Source: UBA10649 sp963842725
GTDB taxonomy: Bacteria > Actinomycetota > Actinomycetes > S36-B12
Length of the DNA stretch: 64,000 bases
Assembly: GCA_963842725.1 (NCBI GenBank)
Contig: CAWJHN010000004.1
Span: 1,550,001-1,614,000 of the forward strand
Direction: 5' to 3'
Shown here piece by piece: positions 1 through 10,550 of the stretch. Both the position numbers and the translations under genes were made by a program. Position 1 is the stretch's first letter; the number at the start of each line of letters is the position of its first letter. The notes under the pieces are model-generated. The model saw only the letters and a list, made by a program, of their open reading frames with translations. It ran no database searches and was not told the DNA's origin.

Positions 1-133
1 CCAGGAGCAGCAGGTGGACGGGGAACCAGTCGGCGACCGGGCCGAGCAGGGCGAGAACGGAGACCACGACGGCGGCCGCCAGCCAGGCCAGCACAGCCGC
101 GCCGGACCGCACATGCCAGTCCGAGCGCCTCAT
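1..133 (-). CDS. N-terminal fragment of a membrane protein, possibly a multicopper-oxidase/NnrS-type membrane domain
   Basis: Only the first 44 codons are present; the gene runs off the left edge. The ATG is at 133-131. A short polar start (RRSDWHVRS) is followed by two hydrophobic stretches, about residues 11-30 and 35-44, the second ending HLLLL. From memory, a tryptophan-histidine start and an HLLLLG motif recur in the N-terminal membrane domain of actinobacterial multicopper oxidases and NnrS-like proteins. That name is therefore a guess from a small fragment. Two inverted repeats lie 70-100 nt upstream. Confidence 0.5.
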   Translation of the reverse strand, partial: MRRSDWHVRSGAAVLAWLAAAVVVSVLALLGPVADWFPVHLLLL

Positions 134-203
134 CCCGACATCACCACGCCCCACGCCACGTGGTCAGGGTAGTTGGCAGCCCGGATCGGATCTCGACCCG
201 CAC

Positions 204-232
204 ATCGGCATATCGCCGATAATGCACATTAT
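204..232. promoter_or_regulatory. Two adjacent inverted repeats upstream of the left-edge gene
   Basis: ATCGGC-N5-GCCGAT (204-220) is followed, with a two-base overlap, by ATAATG-CA-CATTAT (219-232). The AT-rich second dyad stands out in this GC-rich DNA. Both lie 70-100 nt upstream of the minus-strand start at 133, where an operator would sit. No regulator family can be assigned. Confidence 0.35.
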
Positions 233-303
233 GACATTACGCCCACATCCAGGACTCCCCATGAACCAGGCGCTCCCCGTCCTCTCCAGACCCCCCTCCC
301 CCC

Positions 304-365
304 GCCGAGAGGTGAGTTGTCGGGGTGGATTCCGGAGAATCCACCCCGACAACTCACCTCTCGGC
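304..365. repeat. Long intergenic hairpin, element 1
   Basis: A perfect 29-bp inverted repeat (304-332 pairs with 337-365) with a 4-nt loop, CGGA. It starts about 60 nt past the stop of the minus-strand epimerase-like gene. The stem contains GAGTTGTCGGGGT, which also occurs in the hairpin at 61969-62026. There is no T-tract, so it is an unusual terminator if it is one. The rest of 134-422 holds only the small dyads at 204-232; no gene is seen there. Confidence 0.85.
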
Positions 366-422
366 CGCAGGGGGTTGGTGAGTTCGGCGCGGGCGCTGGC
401 TCGGGCGCTGGGTCGCTCATCG

Positions 423-1445
423 TCACAGATTGGATCCGATCTGGGGTCCGGTCCCGGACTCCAGCTGCTCGATCAGGTCCACCTCCTCCGCCCGGGTCAG
501 CCCGGCCCGGCGCTCGCGGTCCAGGCCGCGACCCTGCTCGTCTACCAGGACGTCGGCCAGCGTCTCCGTCACGGGTCGCCGGACCAGGCCGGCCGCGAGG
601 GCCCGCTGATCGTCGCGTGCCCCAAATCCGGCGTAGGCCGGCAGCGGCAGCCATAGCGGTAGCGAGCGGGGCCCCGCCCACGGCTCGACGTCCCGCTCCG
701 CCAGCCACGCCGGTGCGGCCACCACCATGCTCCCTCGGTAGCCGGCCACGCTCGCTGCCAGTTCGAGGACGGCGGGCAGGGGCATCGACTCCCCCACGGC
801 GTTGAACGCCCCGGACCCACCGGAGCGGGTCATCGCGACGATCCACGCGGCCAGGTCGCGCACGTCGATGCACTGCGTCATCAGGTCGGGCTCCCTCGGA
901 ACCAGTACCGGCCCTTTGCCGGCCAGTGCGAACCTGGAGACCCAGTAGCCGAACCGGTCGCTCGGATCGCCCGGACCGCCGATGAGGCCCGCCCGGACGA
1001 GGGCGCAGCGCTCCCCCAGCGCGTCCACGACCGCCTGCTCGCAGGCCGCCTTCGCCGGCCCGTAGTCCTCGGTCCCCGCGGTGTCCGAAGGCAGTGCCGG
1101 CACCGTCGGCGCATCCTCGTCCTGGCCGGGCACGTCCGTGGCCGCATACACCGAGCCCGAGGAGACATACGTCCAGTGGGCCGCTCGGTGGGCCAGCGCG
1201 GCGACCGCTGCGCGCACCATCCCGGGCTGCCACGACACGTCGACGACGTCGTCCCAGTCCCGTCTGGCCACCTCGTCGAACGCGTCGGGCCGGCTTCGAT
1301 CGGCGATGACGAGCTCGGCGCCCGCGGGAACCGGTCCGGACCGGCCGCGCGCGAGGCACGTCACGTCGATCCCCGCGGCCACCGCAGTGCGCGCCACCTC
1401 GCCGCCGAGCCATGCGGTGCCGCCCAGGACGAGGAGGTTCGGCAT
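423..1445 (-). CDS. NAD-dependent epimerase/dehydratase-like protein (extended SDR fold)
   Basis: 340 residues from the ATG at 1445. The N-terminus LLVLGGTAWLGG is a Rossmann dinucleotide-binding loop with the spacing of atypical or extended SDRs. A conserved strand (YVSSGSVYA) follows near residue 112, then a YGPAK segment close to the YxxxK position. These suit an NAD(P)-dependent sugar-nucleotide epimerase-like enzyme, but the substrate cannot be read from sequence. A TAGTGT -10 box ends 7 nt before the ATG, so the mRNA is probably leaderless. It diverges from the DUF1801 gene. The last ~40 residues are polar and may be lineage-specific. Confidence 0.8.
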   Translation of the reverse strand: MPNLLVLGGTAWLGGEVARTAVAAGIDVTCLARGRSGPVPAGAELVIADRSRPDAFDEVARRDWDDVVDVSWQPGMVRAAVAALAHRAAHWTYVSSGSVYAATDVPGQDEDAPTVPALPSDTAGTEDYGPAKAACEQAVVDALGERCALVRAGLIGGPGDPSDRFGYWVSRFALAGKGPVLVPREPDLMTQCIDVRDLAAWIVAMTRSGGSGAFNAVGESMPLPAVLELAASVAGYRGSMVVAAPAWLAERDVEPWAGPRSLPLWLPLPAYAGFGARDDQRALAAGLVRRPVTETLADVLVDEQGRGLDRERRAGLTRAEEVDLIEQLESGTGPQIGSNL

Positions 1446-1452
1446 GGTCCAG

Positions 1453-1458
1453 ACACTA
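1453..1458 (-). promoter_or_regulatory. -10 box (TAGTGT) of the epimerase-like gene
   Basis: TAGTGT fits the actinobacterial TANNNT -10 pattern. With 7 nt to the ATG, transcription would start at or next to the start codon. Confidence 0.5.
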
Positions 1459-1493
1459 GACGCCGGCCCGACCCGGCCGGGAGGATTGCCGCC

Positions 1494-1907
1494 ATGTCCG
1501 ACAATCCGCCGCCCGCCGTCGACGCCTACCTGGCCGGCGTGGATCCGGTGGCCGTGCCGGTGGTCGTCGCACTGGATTCCGCCGTCCGGTCGGCGCATCG
1601 CGACTTCGACGTCGCGATCAAGTACGGCATCCTCATGTACGCGCTGGACGGCGACTGGCGTACCTGGGTCTGTGCCATCGAGGCTCGAAAGAAGGTGGTC
1701 AGCCTTCGCTTCCTGTACGGGGTGGTCATGGACGATCCGGCCGCCGTGCTGCGCAAGGGCTCGTCGGTCCTCATGACGTGGGACCTGCCCTTCGACGGCG
1801 CGGTGCCCGTACGGAGCGTCCGGTCCTACGTCAAGGAGGCAGTCGCGAAGTATCCCGAGTACAAGGCCAACGCCCCGGAGATCCTGGCCGCGGCTCGGGG
1901 ACGCTAG
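1494..1907 (+). CDS. DUF1801-family protein
   Basis: 137 residues. The ATG was chosen because GGGAGGA lies just upstream, a clear ribosome binding site. The early part (VDAYLAGVDP, then an AxKYGI segment near residue 40) and the C-terminal YVKEAVAKYPEY are typical of small DUF1801/YdhG-like proteins, whose role is poorly known. It has no signal peptide or membrane segment and looks cytosolic. It diverges from the epimerase-like gene and converges on feoC, whose stop is 13 nt past this stop. Confidence 0.75.
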   Translation: MSDNPPPAVDAYLAGVDPVAVPVVVALDSAVRSAHRDFDVAIKYGILMYALDGDWRTWVCAIEARKKVVSLRFLYGVVMDDPAAVLRKGSSVLMTWDLPFDGAVPVRSVRSYVKEAVAKYPEYKANAPEILAAARGR

Positions 1908-1920
1908 GCGCGGGTCGCGA

Positions 1921-2148
1921 TCAGGTCGATGGCGCGCAGCCGCTGCCGGTGATGGCTCCGCATCCGGCGCAGCCGCCCGTCGGGCAGGCGGTGCGCAGCG
2001 CGGGAGCGCCGGCCAGCCCAATTCGGAGCAGGTGATCGACGCAGGCGTCGACAACGTCGGGATCCAGGCCCGTCCGATCGACGACCTGCGGGCGCGTGGA
2101 CGCCCCGGCCTCAAGTGCGGTGAGCACCGTTCGCAGCGGGGTCACCAT
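1921..2148 (-). CDS. feoC: FeoC-like small winged-helix protein
   Basis: 75 residues. A predicted winged-helix start (LRTVLTALEAGAS..VVDRTGLDPDVVDACVDHLLRIGL) is followed by a cysteine-rich tail with C55, C60, C63 and C71. FeoC proteins combine a winged helix with clustered cysteines that can hold an Fe-S cluster, and sit beside feoB. Its ATG overlaps the feoB stop by 7 nt, so it is third in an feoABC operon. It probably modulates FeoB or senses iron; its size and position support the call more than its sequence does. Confidence 0.7.
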   Translation of the reverse strand: MVTPLRTVLTALEAGASTRPQVVDRTGLDPDVVDACVDHLLRIGLAGAPALRTACPTGGCAGCGAITGSGCAPST

Positions 2149-4075
2149 GCTCGCGACCCGATCTGGAAGATGGCCACCGCGACGATCCAGGCGACGCTCA
2201 GCTGCATCGCGATGCCGAACGCGGTCCACCTCATTCCGATCTCGCGTCGCTGGGCGGCCAGCGTCGCCACGCAGGGCGTGTACGCCAGCAGGAACACCAG
2301 GAACGCCCATACGGCGGCGGTCGGATGACCGCCCGAGGACTCCTCGAAGTCGGCTCGGATGTACGTGCCGAGCGTGCCCGCCGGCTCGGTCGTGCCGGGC
2401 TCCTCGGCCGAGTAGGTCTGCGCCCACGAGGAGATCACGGCCTCCTTGGCGACGAACCCGACGATGAGCGCGCTCGTCGTCTCCCACGACCCGAAGCCCG
2501 CCGGCGCGAAGACCGGCGCCACGGCCTGTGCCGAACGCGCGTAGAGGCTCTCCTGGACGGGCACCTGACCGAACGAGTACCCGGGCACGACCGGGATCGC
2601 CTGCAGGAGCCACACCACGGCAACGGTGGCCACGATGATGCCGCTCGCGGTCCGCAGGAAGCCGCTGCAGCCGAAGCCACGTCACCGCCGCGCGTGAGTC
2701 GGACGCGTCGGCCGCTGGTAGGGCGGCAGGTCGATGACCAGGGGCTCGGTTCCCATCGATCGCCACAGCGTGGACCGAAGGGCCAGGCCGACCACCACGA
2801 TGAACAGGATCGCTGATGACGTACGAGGGCGAACACGACCGTGCCCGCGCTGCTCGGGAAGAAGATCGACGCCACCAGCACGTAAACCGTCAGCCGGGCG
2901 CTGCACGAGGTGAACGGCACGAGCAGCGCCGTCATGATGCGATGCCGCGCGTTCGGCAGGATGCGTGTGGCCGCAACGGCCGGCACGTTGCACCCGAAGC
3001 CGACGATGAGCGGGAGAAAGGCCCGCCCGGGGAGCCCGATGGCACGCATGAGTCGGTCGGTCACGACCGCCGCGCGAGCCAGGTAGCCGCTGTCCTCCAG
3101 GAGGGCGAGCAGCGCGAACATGATGGCCATCAGCGGCACGAACGTCAGGAGCATCCCGACCCCGGCGATGAGACCGTCGACAACGAGGCCGCGGACCCAC
3201 GTGTCCTCGAGTCCGATGATTGTCAGTATGGCGACGGCGACGGTCGTCACGGGTCCGGTGAACAGCCAGTCGAGTGCATCCTGGAGCGGAGCGGCAACGG
3301 TGGTCGTGAGCTGGAAGACCGCCCACATCGCGAGCAGGAAGACCAGCGGTCCGGCGATCGGCGAAAGGGCCACCCGGTCGAGTCGGTCCGACCAGCGCAC
3401 GCGGGTCGTGGCGTCGCGGTAAACGGCCGTCTCGACGGCCGCGTCGATCCAGGCGAAGCGCTCATCGGCTGCCAGGAGCGGGTCGGCAGTCGTCGGCGCC
3501 GGCAGGGACGGCGGCACGGTGCCGGACAGGGCGGCGTCCAGTGCAGCGATGAATGCGGTGCGCCCACGTCGATGTCGGGGATCGATCATGACGACCGGAG
3601 CGCCGATCACCCCCGCGAGGGCTGACGTGTCGACGTGGACGCCATGCCGTTCGGCGAGGTCTCCCATCGTCAGCGCGACGACCACCCGGGTCGGGTACTC
3701 GCGCACCTGTCGGACCAGGTAGAGCGAGCGGGCCAGTCGGCCGGCGTCGCCGATGACGACGACCACGTCCGGTCGGTCCTGCGGTGCCGCCTCGATCAGC
3801 AGCTGCCGGGTCAGGGCCTCGTCGGGCGACAGCGGATCCAGGCTGTAGGCGCCGGGCAGGTCGATCACGTCGTAGGAGCGCCCCGCATCTACGAGCAGGC
3901 CGCGCGCGACCTCGACCGTCGTGCCGGGCCAGTTGCCCACCTGCCGCTGCGCGCCCGTGAGCCGGTTGAACAGGGTCGACTTGCCGACGTTCGGCGCCCC
4001 AGCCAGGGCCACGACCGGCGTACCGACAGGAGCGGCCGCCCCACCCCCGGCGTCGTGGCAGGACGGGCTGCTCAT
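2142..4075 (-). pseudogene. feoB: Ferrous iron transporter FeoB, reading frame broken by indels
   Basis: FeoB is a GTPase-gated Fe(II) permease of the inner membrane. From the ATG at 4075 the frame holds the G domain: P-loop GAPNVGKST, DLPGAYSLDP (G3) and, at the G4 position, TMGD instead of NxxD. Several transmembrane segments and the FGCNVPA motif follow. The frame is lost near 2815 (after VVFAL), continues in a second frame to an in-frame TGA at 2684, uses a third frame over 2665-2685 (VTWLRLQ), then returns to the second frame to the C-terminus at 2142. At least three indels in about 150 bases are needed. Protein-level conservation on both sides suggests sequencing or assembly errors, but a real recent pseudogene cannot be excluded. 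The ATG overlaps the feoA stop (ATGA). Confidence 0.8.
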
Positions 4076-4320
4076 GGTCCGGCCACCGGCAGCAGCCCGG
4101 CGGTGCGGGCGTCGAGGGCGATGCGCGAGCCGTGCACGGCGACCACGCGCGCTCCCCCGACCGAACGCTGACGCAGTTCGACGGACTCACCCGGCCGTAG
4201 GCCGAGCTCCGCGAGCCGCATGCGCTGGACCCGGTCGACGAGCGGCTCGCCCAGGATCGCGACCTCCCCCACCGCGAGGTCGCGGATCGTCCGCATCGCG
4301 TTGGCTGGGGTCCCGGTCAC
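4072..4320 (-). CDS. feoA: Ferrous iron transport protein FeoA
   Basis: 82 residues. FeoA is a small cytosolic SH3-like protein that assists FeoB in Fe(II) uptake. The sequence has the family pattern: a short DLAVGE start, a hydrophobic turn, RMRLAELGLRPGESVEL, and a final strand with RIALD. The GTG at 4320 was chosen because a TACGTT -10 box ends 6 nt upstream, which suits leaderless translation; an ATG eight codons in is the alternative. The stop overlaps the feoB start. An iron-box-like dyad lies just upstream. Confidence 0.88.
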   Translation of the reverse strand: MTGTPANAMRTIRDLAVGEVAILGEPLVDRVQRMRLAELGLRPGESVELRQRSVGGARVVAVHGSRIALDARTAGLLPVAGP

Positions 4321-4326
4321 GGCACG

Positions 4327-4357
4327 AACGTACCATCACGAAGTTAGGGCACCCTAA
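4327..4357 (-). promoter_or_regulatory. feo promoter with iron-box-like (DtxR/IdeR-type) dyad
   Basis: TTAGGGCACCCTAA (4344-4357) has half-sites TTAGG and CCTAA separated by 4 nt, the same spacing found inside the DtxR/IdeR iron box. The -10 TACGTT is at 4327-4332, 6 nt before the feoA GTG. The dyad would lie between -35 and -10, a position that blocks polymerase. Iron-dependent repression of feoABC is inferred. Confidence 0.65.
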
Positions 4358-4380
4358 GTCGAAAGGCCCGGGAAACATGA

Positions 4381-4418
4381 CGAAGGCCCCGTCCCCCGGA
4401 AAGGGGACGGGGCCTTCG
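4381..4418 (-). terminator. Hairpin terminator after the SHOCT membrane-protein gene
   Basis: A perfect 16-bp stem (4381-4396 with 4403-4418) with a 6-nt loop, starting 12 nt past the stop of the minus-strand gene at 4430. A few T residues follow in the direction of transcription. It also insulates the feo promoter. Confidence 0.8.
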
Positions 4419-4429
4419 CGGCCTGCGAC

Positions 4430-4807
4430 CTAGGCGAGAGCCTTCGACTTCAGCGAGTCGAACTCCTGCTGGTTGATCGTGCCGGCATCGAGCAGTGCCT
4501 TGGCGGACGCGATCTGGTCGGCCGGCGAGACGCTGCCCACCGCGGACTGGATGTAGGCCTTCTGCGCCTGCTGCGCGGCCTCCATCTGCGCCTGACGACG
4601 CTCGGACATGCTCTTGCCACGTGCGATCAGGTACACCAGGACCGCGAACGGCCCGAAGAAGATGAACGCCACGACCCAGATGGCCTTGGCGACGCCACCC
4701 AGCGTGTGGTCCTGGAACATGTCGATGATGACCATGAAGAAGACCATGAAGTACATGACCATGAAGAAGATGACGAGCAGACTCCACAGGACGTCTACGA
4801 GATTCAT
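4430..4807 (-). CDS. Small membrane protein with PLDc_N-like helices and a C-terminal SHOCT domain
   Basis: 125 residues. Two transmembrane segments (about 6-30 and 40-62) are followed by a short basic-acidic linker, ARGKSMSERRQAQ. The C-terminus (ADQIASAKALLDAGTINQQEFDSLKSKAL) is a SHOCT motif, a short helical module often found at protein ends. The N-terminal layout resembles PLDc_N membrane domains. AAGGAGA upstream of the ATG is a good ribosome binding site. Single gene with its own terminator. The function of such proteins is not established. Confidence 0.8.
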   Translation of the reverse strand: MNLVDVLWSLLVIFFMVMYFMVFFMVIIDMFQDHTLGGVAKAIWVVAFIFFGPFAVLVYLIARGKSMSERRQAQMEAAQQAQKAYIQSAVGSVSPADQIASAKALLDAGTINQQEFDSLKSKALA

Positions 4808-4856
4808 TGCGAGTGTTCTCCTTATTGAATAGGTGGCGACAGGCTACCGGATGCCC

Positions 4857-5269
4857 TCAGGTGAACAACTCCGTGCGGTAGCCGTGGGACGCCAGGCGCT
4901 CCACCACCCTCGGGTCGTCGTCGATGACGAGGACGACGGCGCCCGGATCGCCGACCGCCCGGACCAGTTCGGCCTTCAGGTCGGCGGCGGGCCGGCGATC
5001 CGCGTCCGCTCGAAGGACGACGCGTCGGGCGCTGATCCCGTGCCGCGCCAGCCACGCCTCGGTGTCCGCCCGACACCGCTCCGGCCGCCCGGACACCAGG
5101 ACGATGTCGTGCGTCTCGGCCAGTTCGACCAGTCGGCTGCGCCCGCTCTCGAGCAGCGGATCGCCCGACACGGCCCCGAAGAACGCATCCCAGTCCTTGG
5201 GGCGCCTCGCGAGGTGGTGCTGGCGATGCGTCGCATCGGCCAGCACTCCGTCGATGTCGAAGACGACGA

Positions 5270-5273
<4 letters not shown>
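4857..5273 (-). CDS. HAD-family phosphatase (polynucleotide-kinase-phosphatase-like)
   Basis: 138 residues from a GTG whose bases overlap the gcvP stop codon, so translation is probably coupled to gcvP. The start VVFDIDGVLAD is HAD motif I (DxD) and contains both catalytic aspartates; LVSGRPE is motif II, and a VLVIDDDP segment near the C-terminus supplies the acidic motif IV. Its small size without a cap domain, plus the HLARRPKDWDAFF stretch, resembles phosphatase domains of polynucleotide-kinase type. The substrate is unknown. Its place behind gcvP under a glycine riboswitch hints at a link to glycine or one-carbon metabolism, but this is inference. Confidence 0.8.
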
Positions 5274-8143
<2,870 letters not shown>

Positions 8144-8190
8144 GTCATCACCTCGAGTGGTGCGGGCGTGCCCGGGGGCACACGGGTCGG

Positions 8191-8210
8191 ACGGCCACGG
8201 TCGTGGCCGT
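8191..8210 (-). promoter_or_regulatory. Possible expression-platform hairpin of the glycine riboswitch
   Basis: ACGGCCAC-GGTC-GTGGCCGT is a perfect 8-bp stem with a 4-nt loop between the second aptamer and the gcvP ribosome binding site. There is no U-tract, so control of translation is as likely as termination. Confidence 0.4.
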
Positions 8211-8224
8211 CGATCCCCCTCTGT

Positions 8225-8425
8225 TGCCCGCGCACCGCGCGACCTGAGAGCTTCACCGGGAGACCGCCCCTGCGGGGGTCGCCCGACTTTCACCGTCGGT
8301 AGGGATCGGCTGGGCCGGTCCCGCTTTCCAGAGGTGCCTCTCCCGAGCGGTCCTGCTGCCTGAGAGGTTGTCGGGGAGATTGCTCCTTCGGCGCCTGGCT
8401 TTCCCAGGACTCTCCCGCTCGGGAT
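8225..8425 (-). promoter_or_regulatory. Tandem glycine riboswitch upstream of gcvP
   Basis: On the minus strand the leader reads through two aptamer-like units. The first has CGGGAGAG, GCGCCGAAGGAGCAA and CTCTCAGGCA, the hallmarks of the glycine aptamer. The second has GGGAGAGG, CTCTGGAAAGC, a GTGAAAG core and a closing CTCTCAGG. The pair precedes gcvP by about 80 nt. Two aptamers in series bind glycine and usually switch glycine cleavage genes on when glycine is abundant. A TAGCAT -10 box at 8440-8445 places transcription start near 8433. Confidence 0.93.
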
Positions 8426-8528
8426 CAGTCAGCAGGCTCATGCTAGCGGCTGCCCGGCTCCGCGCACCGCTTGCGGGCGTCCGTCGGGCCGCCCGCCGCG
8501 GACGGAGTCCGGTCGAGGCCCCGGACGC

Positions 8529-9137
<609 letters not shown>

Positions 9138-9214
9138 GCTCTGCGTGCTCTGCCGTGCCTGCCGCCCGGATGCCCACGGTAGCCGCGGGACCAGCTCACT
9201 GCCTGTCCTGCCTG

Positions 9215-9243
9215 ACGTTAGGCACGTAGGCCTCGAGGGTCAA
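9215..9243 (-). promoter_or_regulatory. Sigma-A-type promoter of the Rv1830-like merR gene
   Basis: TTGACC (9238-9243) and TAACGT (9215-9220) are separated by exactly 17 nt, giving a start near 9207 and a ~70-nt leader. The -10 box lies inside a near-palindrome, TGCCT-AACGTC-AGGCA (9209-9224). Confidence 0.7.
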
Positions 9244-9277
9244 TCCACGCTCGCGGCGTGTCGCGAGGCAAACTCTC

Positions 9278-9294
9278 AACCTCTCACTGAGGTT
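9278..9294. promoter_or_regulatory. Inverted repeat AACCTC-N5-GAGGTT, candidate MerR operator
   Basis: A perfect 6-bp dyad 35 nt upstream of the -35 box of the downstream merR gene and just past the DUF151 stop. Its half-sites resemble GAGGTT-type operators of MerR proteins. Autoregulation is an inference. Confidence 0.45.
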
Positions 9295-9308
9295 CAGGCG
9301 AGCAGCAC

Positions 9309-9785
9309 TCAGCCGAAATCCTCGGGCGACACCTGGTCCAGGAACTCCCGGAACTTCTCCACCTGGTCCTCGTCGGCGGGCGGTTCGTCGTCGTCGGGAA
9401 GGTCGATGCCCGCCGCCTCCATCACCTCGTCGGCGCTTCGGATCGGCGCCTCTACCCGCAGCGCGAGGGCGATCGCGTCGGACGGCCGAGCGCTCACCTC
9501 GACCCCGTTGCTGAACACCAGCAGGGCGTAGAAGACGCCCTCCTCCAGGGCGGTGATCCGCACCTCGGCAAGACTCACGCCGAGCGCCGCGAGGATGTCC
9601 TTGAGCAGGTCGTGCGTGAGTGGCCGCGGCGGGACGATGCCCTGCTGCGCGTACGCAATGGCCGTGGCCTCCACGGCACCCACCCAGATGGGCAGGTAGC
9701 GACCGCTCTCACGGTCGCGAAGCAGGACGATCGGGTTGTTGGACGGCATCTCCACCCGAACGCCGACGACCTCGAGATCCAGCAT
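9309..9785 (-). CDS. DUF151 (bifunctional nuclease-like) protein
   Basis: 158 residues. The sequence opens with VVGVRVEMPSNNPIVLL, continues with LPIWVGAVEATAIAYAQQG and has the SARPSDAIALALR signature, all typical of DUF151. Homologues are called bifunctional nucleases, and the Rv1829 orthologue sits in the same place between two MerR genes; the biochemical role in actinobacteria is uncertain. The C-terminus is a ~25-residue acidic tail. TACCCT ends 6 nt before the ATG, so this gene can be transcribed alone without a leader. Cytosolic. Confidence 0.9.
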   Translation of the reverse strand: MLDLEVVGVRVEMPSNNPIVLLRDRESGRYLPIWVGAVEATAIAYAQQGIVPPRPLTHDLLKDILAALGVSLAEVRITALEEGVFYALLVFSNGVEVSARPSDAIALALRVEAPIRSADEVMEAAGIDLPDDDEPPADEDQVEKFREFLDQVSPEDFG

Positions 9786-9791
9786 GAGAAC

Positions 9792-9797
9792 AGGGTA
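9792..9797 (-). promoter_or_regulatory. -10 box (TACCCT) of the DUF151 gene
   Basis: Six nucleotides separate TACCCT from the ATG at 9785, leaving no room for a ribosome binding site. The box lies in the short gap after the upstream merR stop. Confidence 0.5.
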
Positions 9798-9824
9798 ACC
9801 CCGCGGGCTGCAAACCGCGTCCGG

Positions 9825-10550
9825 TCAGGCTCGACCGCCCCGGATGAGCTCGGCCCGCAGCAGCGCCGCGTGCAGCTGCACGAACAGCGAGGCCAGCTCG
9901 CGGATCGTCTCCTGCTCGCGGGCCCGCCCGTCGCGATCGCGCGGCTGGGAGTACGGCGTCGCCATCTGCTCCACCAGCCCGGTCTCCCGGTCAGCGACAA
10001 CCCGGAAGGAGCGCAGGTGCCGGGCCTCCACCCCGAAGGCGGACAGCCGCGAGACGACCGAGGCGATGGCGAGGGCGTCCTCGTCGTAGTGCCCGGCCGG
10101 GGTGGCCCACACCAGGCCGATCCCCTCGAGCTGGGCGACGAAGGCCTCCGTCAGGTCGCACGCCTGCGCCAACTCCTCGCGGGTCATCCGCACGCGGCCG
10201 GCACCCGCGCGGAAGTCGTCCGGCTGCAGGCCGGTGCCGGCGATAGGTGCCTTCGGCGGCGCGTCCGGATCGGCCAGCCCCTCGTTGATGTGCTCGCGGA
10301 TGACCTTCAGTGGCAGGTACTGGTCACGTTGCAGGGTCAGGACCGCCCGCAGCTGCTCGATGTCGCGCTGGGCGAAGCGCCGGTATCCCGAGGTGGTGCG
10401 CGCCGGCGTGACCAGGCCCTCGGACTCGAGGAATCGGATCTTGCTGATCGTGACGTCGGGGAACTCGCGCCTCAGCAGGGAGAGCACCTCGCCGATGCTG
10501 ATCGTTCCGCTCACGACGGGGTTGGCGTGGTCGCCGACGCCCTCGGTCAT
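9825..10550 (-). CDS. MerR-family regulator (Rv1828/FtsR-like)
   Basis: 241 residues. The DNA-binding domain is at the N-terminus: ISIGEVLSLLRREFPDVTISKIRFLESEGLV, then TTSGYRRFAQRDIEQLRAVLTLQ. The start FPDVTISKIRFLE is characteristic of the Rv1828 group, whose Corynebacterium member FtsR activates ftsZ. A C-terminal helical region (110-235) is likely used for dimerisation. The ATG overlaps the garA stop (ATGA), so it is coupled to garA. No metal- or redox-binding cysteine pattern is evident, which differs from classic metal-sensing MerR proteins. Confidence 0.9.
   Translation of the reverse strand: MTEGVGDHANPVVSGTISIGEVLSLLRREFPDVTISKIRFLESEGLVTPARTTSGYRRFAQRDIEQLRAVLTLQRDQYLPLKVIREHINEGLADPDAPPKAPIAGTGLQPDDFRAGAGRVRMTREELAQACDLTEAFVAQLEGIGLVWATPAGHYDEDALAIASVVSRLSAFGVEARHLRSFRVVADRETGLVEQMATPYSQPRDRDGRAREQETIRELASLFVQLHAALLRAELIRGGRA

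Noticed and set aside
229..1413. Alternative minus-strand frame overlapping the epimerase-like gene
   Set aside because: Arg/Gly-rich out-of-frame reading of the same DNA; the frame used here has the Rossmann loop and a promoter.
8365..8380. GGTTGTCGGGGA inside the glycine riboswitch as another hairpin-family copy
   Set aside because: The match is short, lies in the conserved aptamer and has no inverted partner of the right length.
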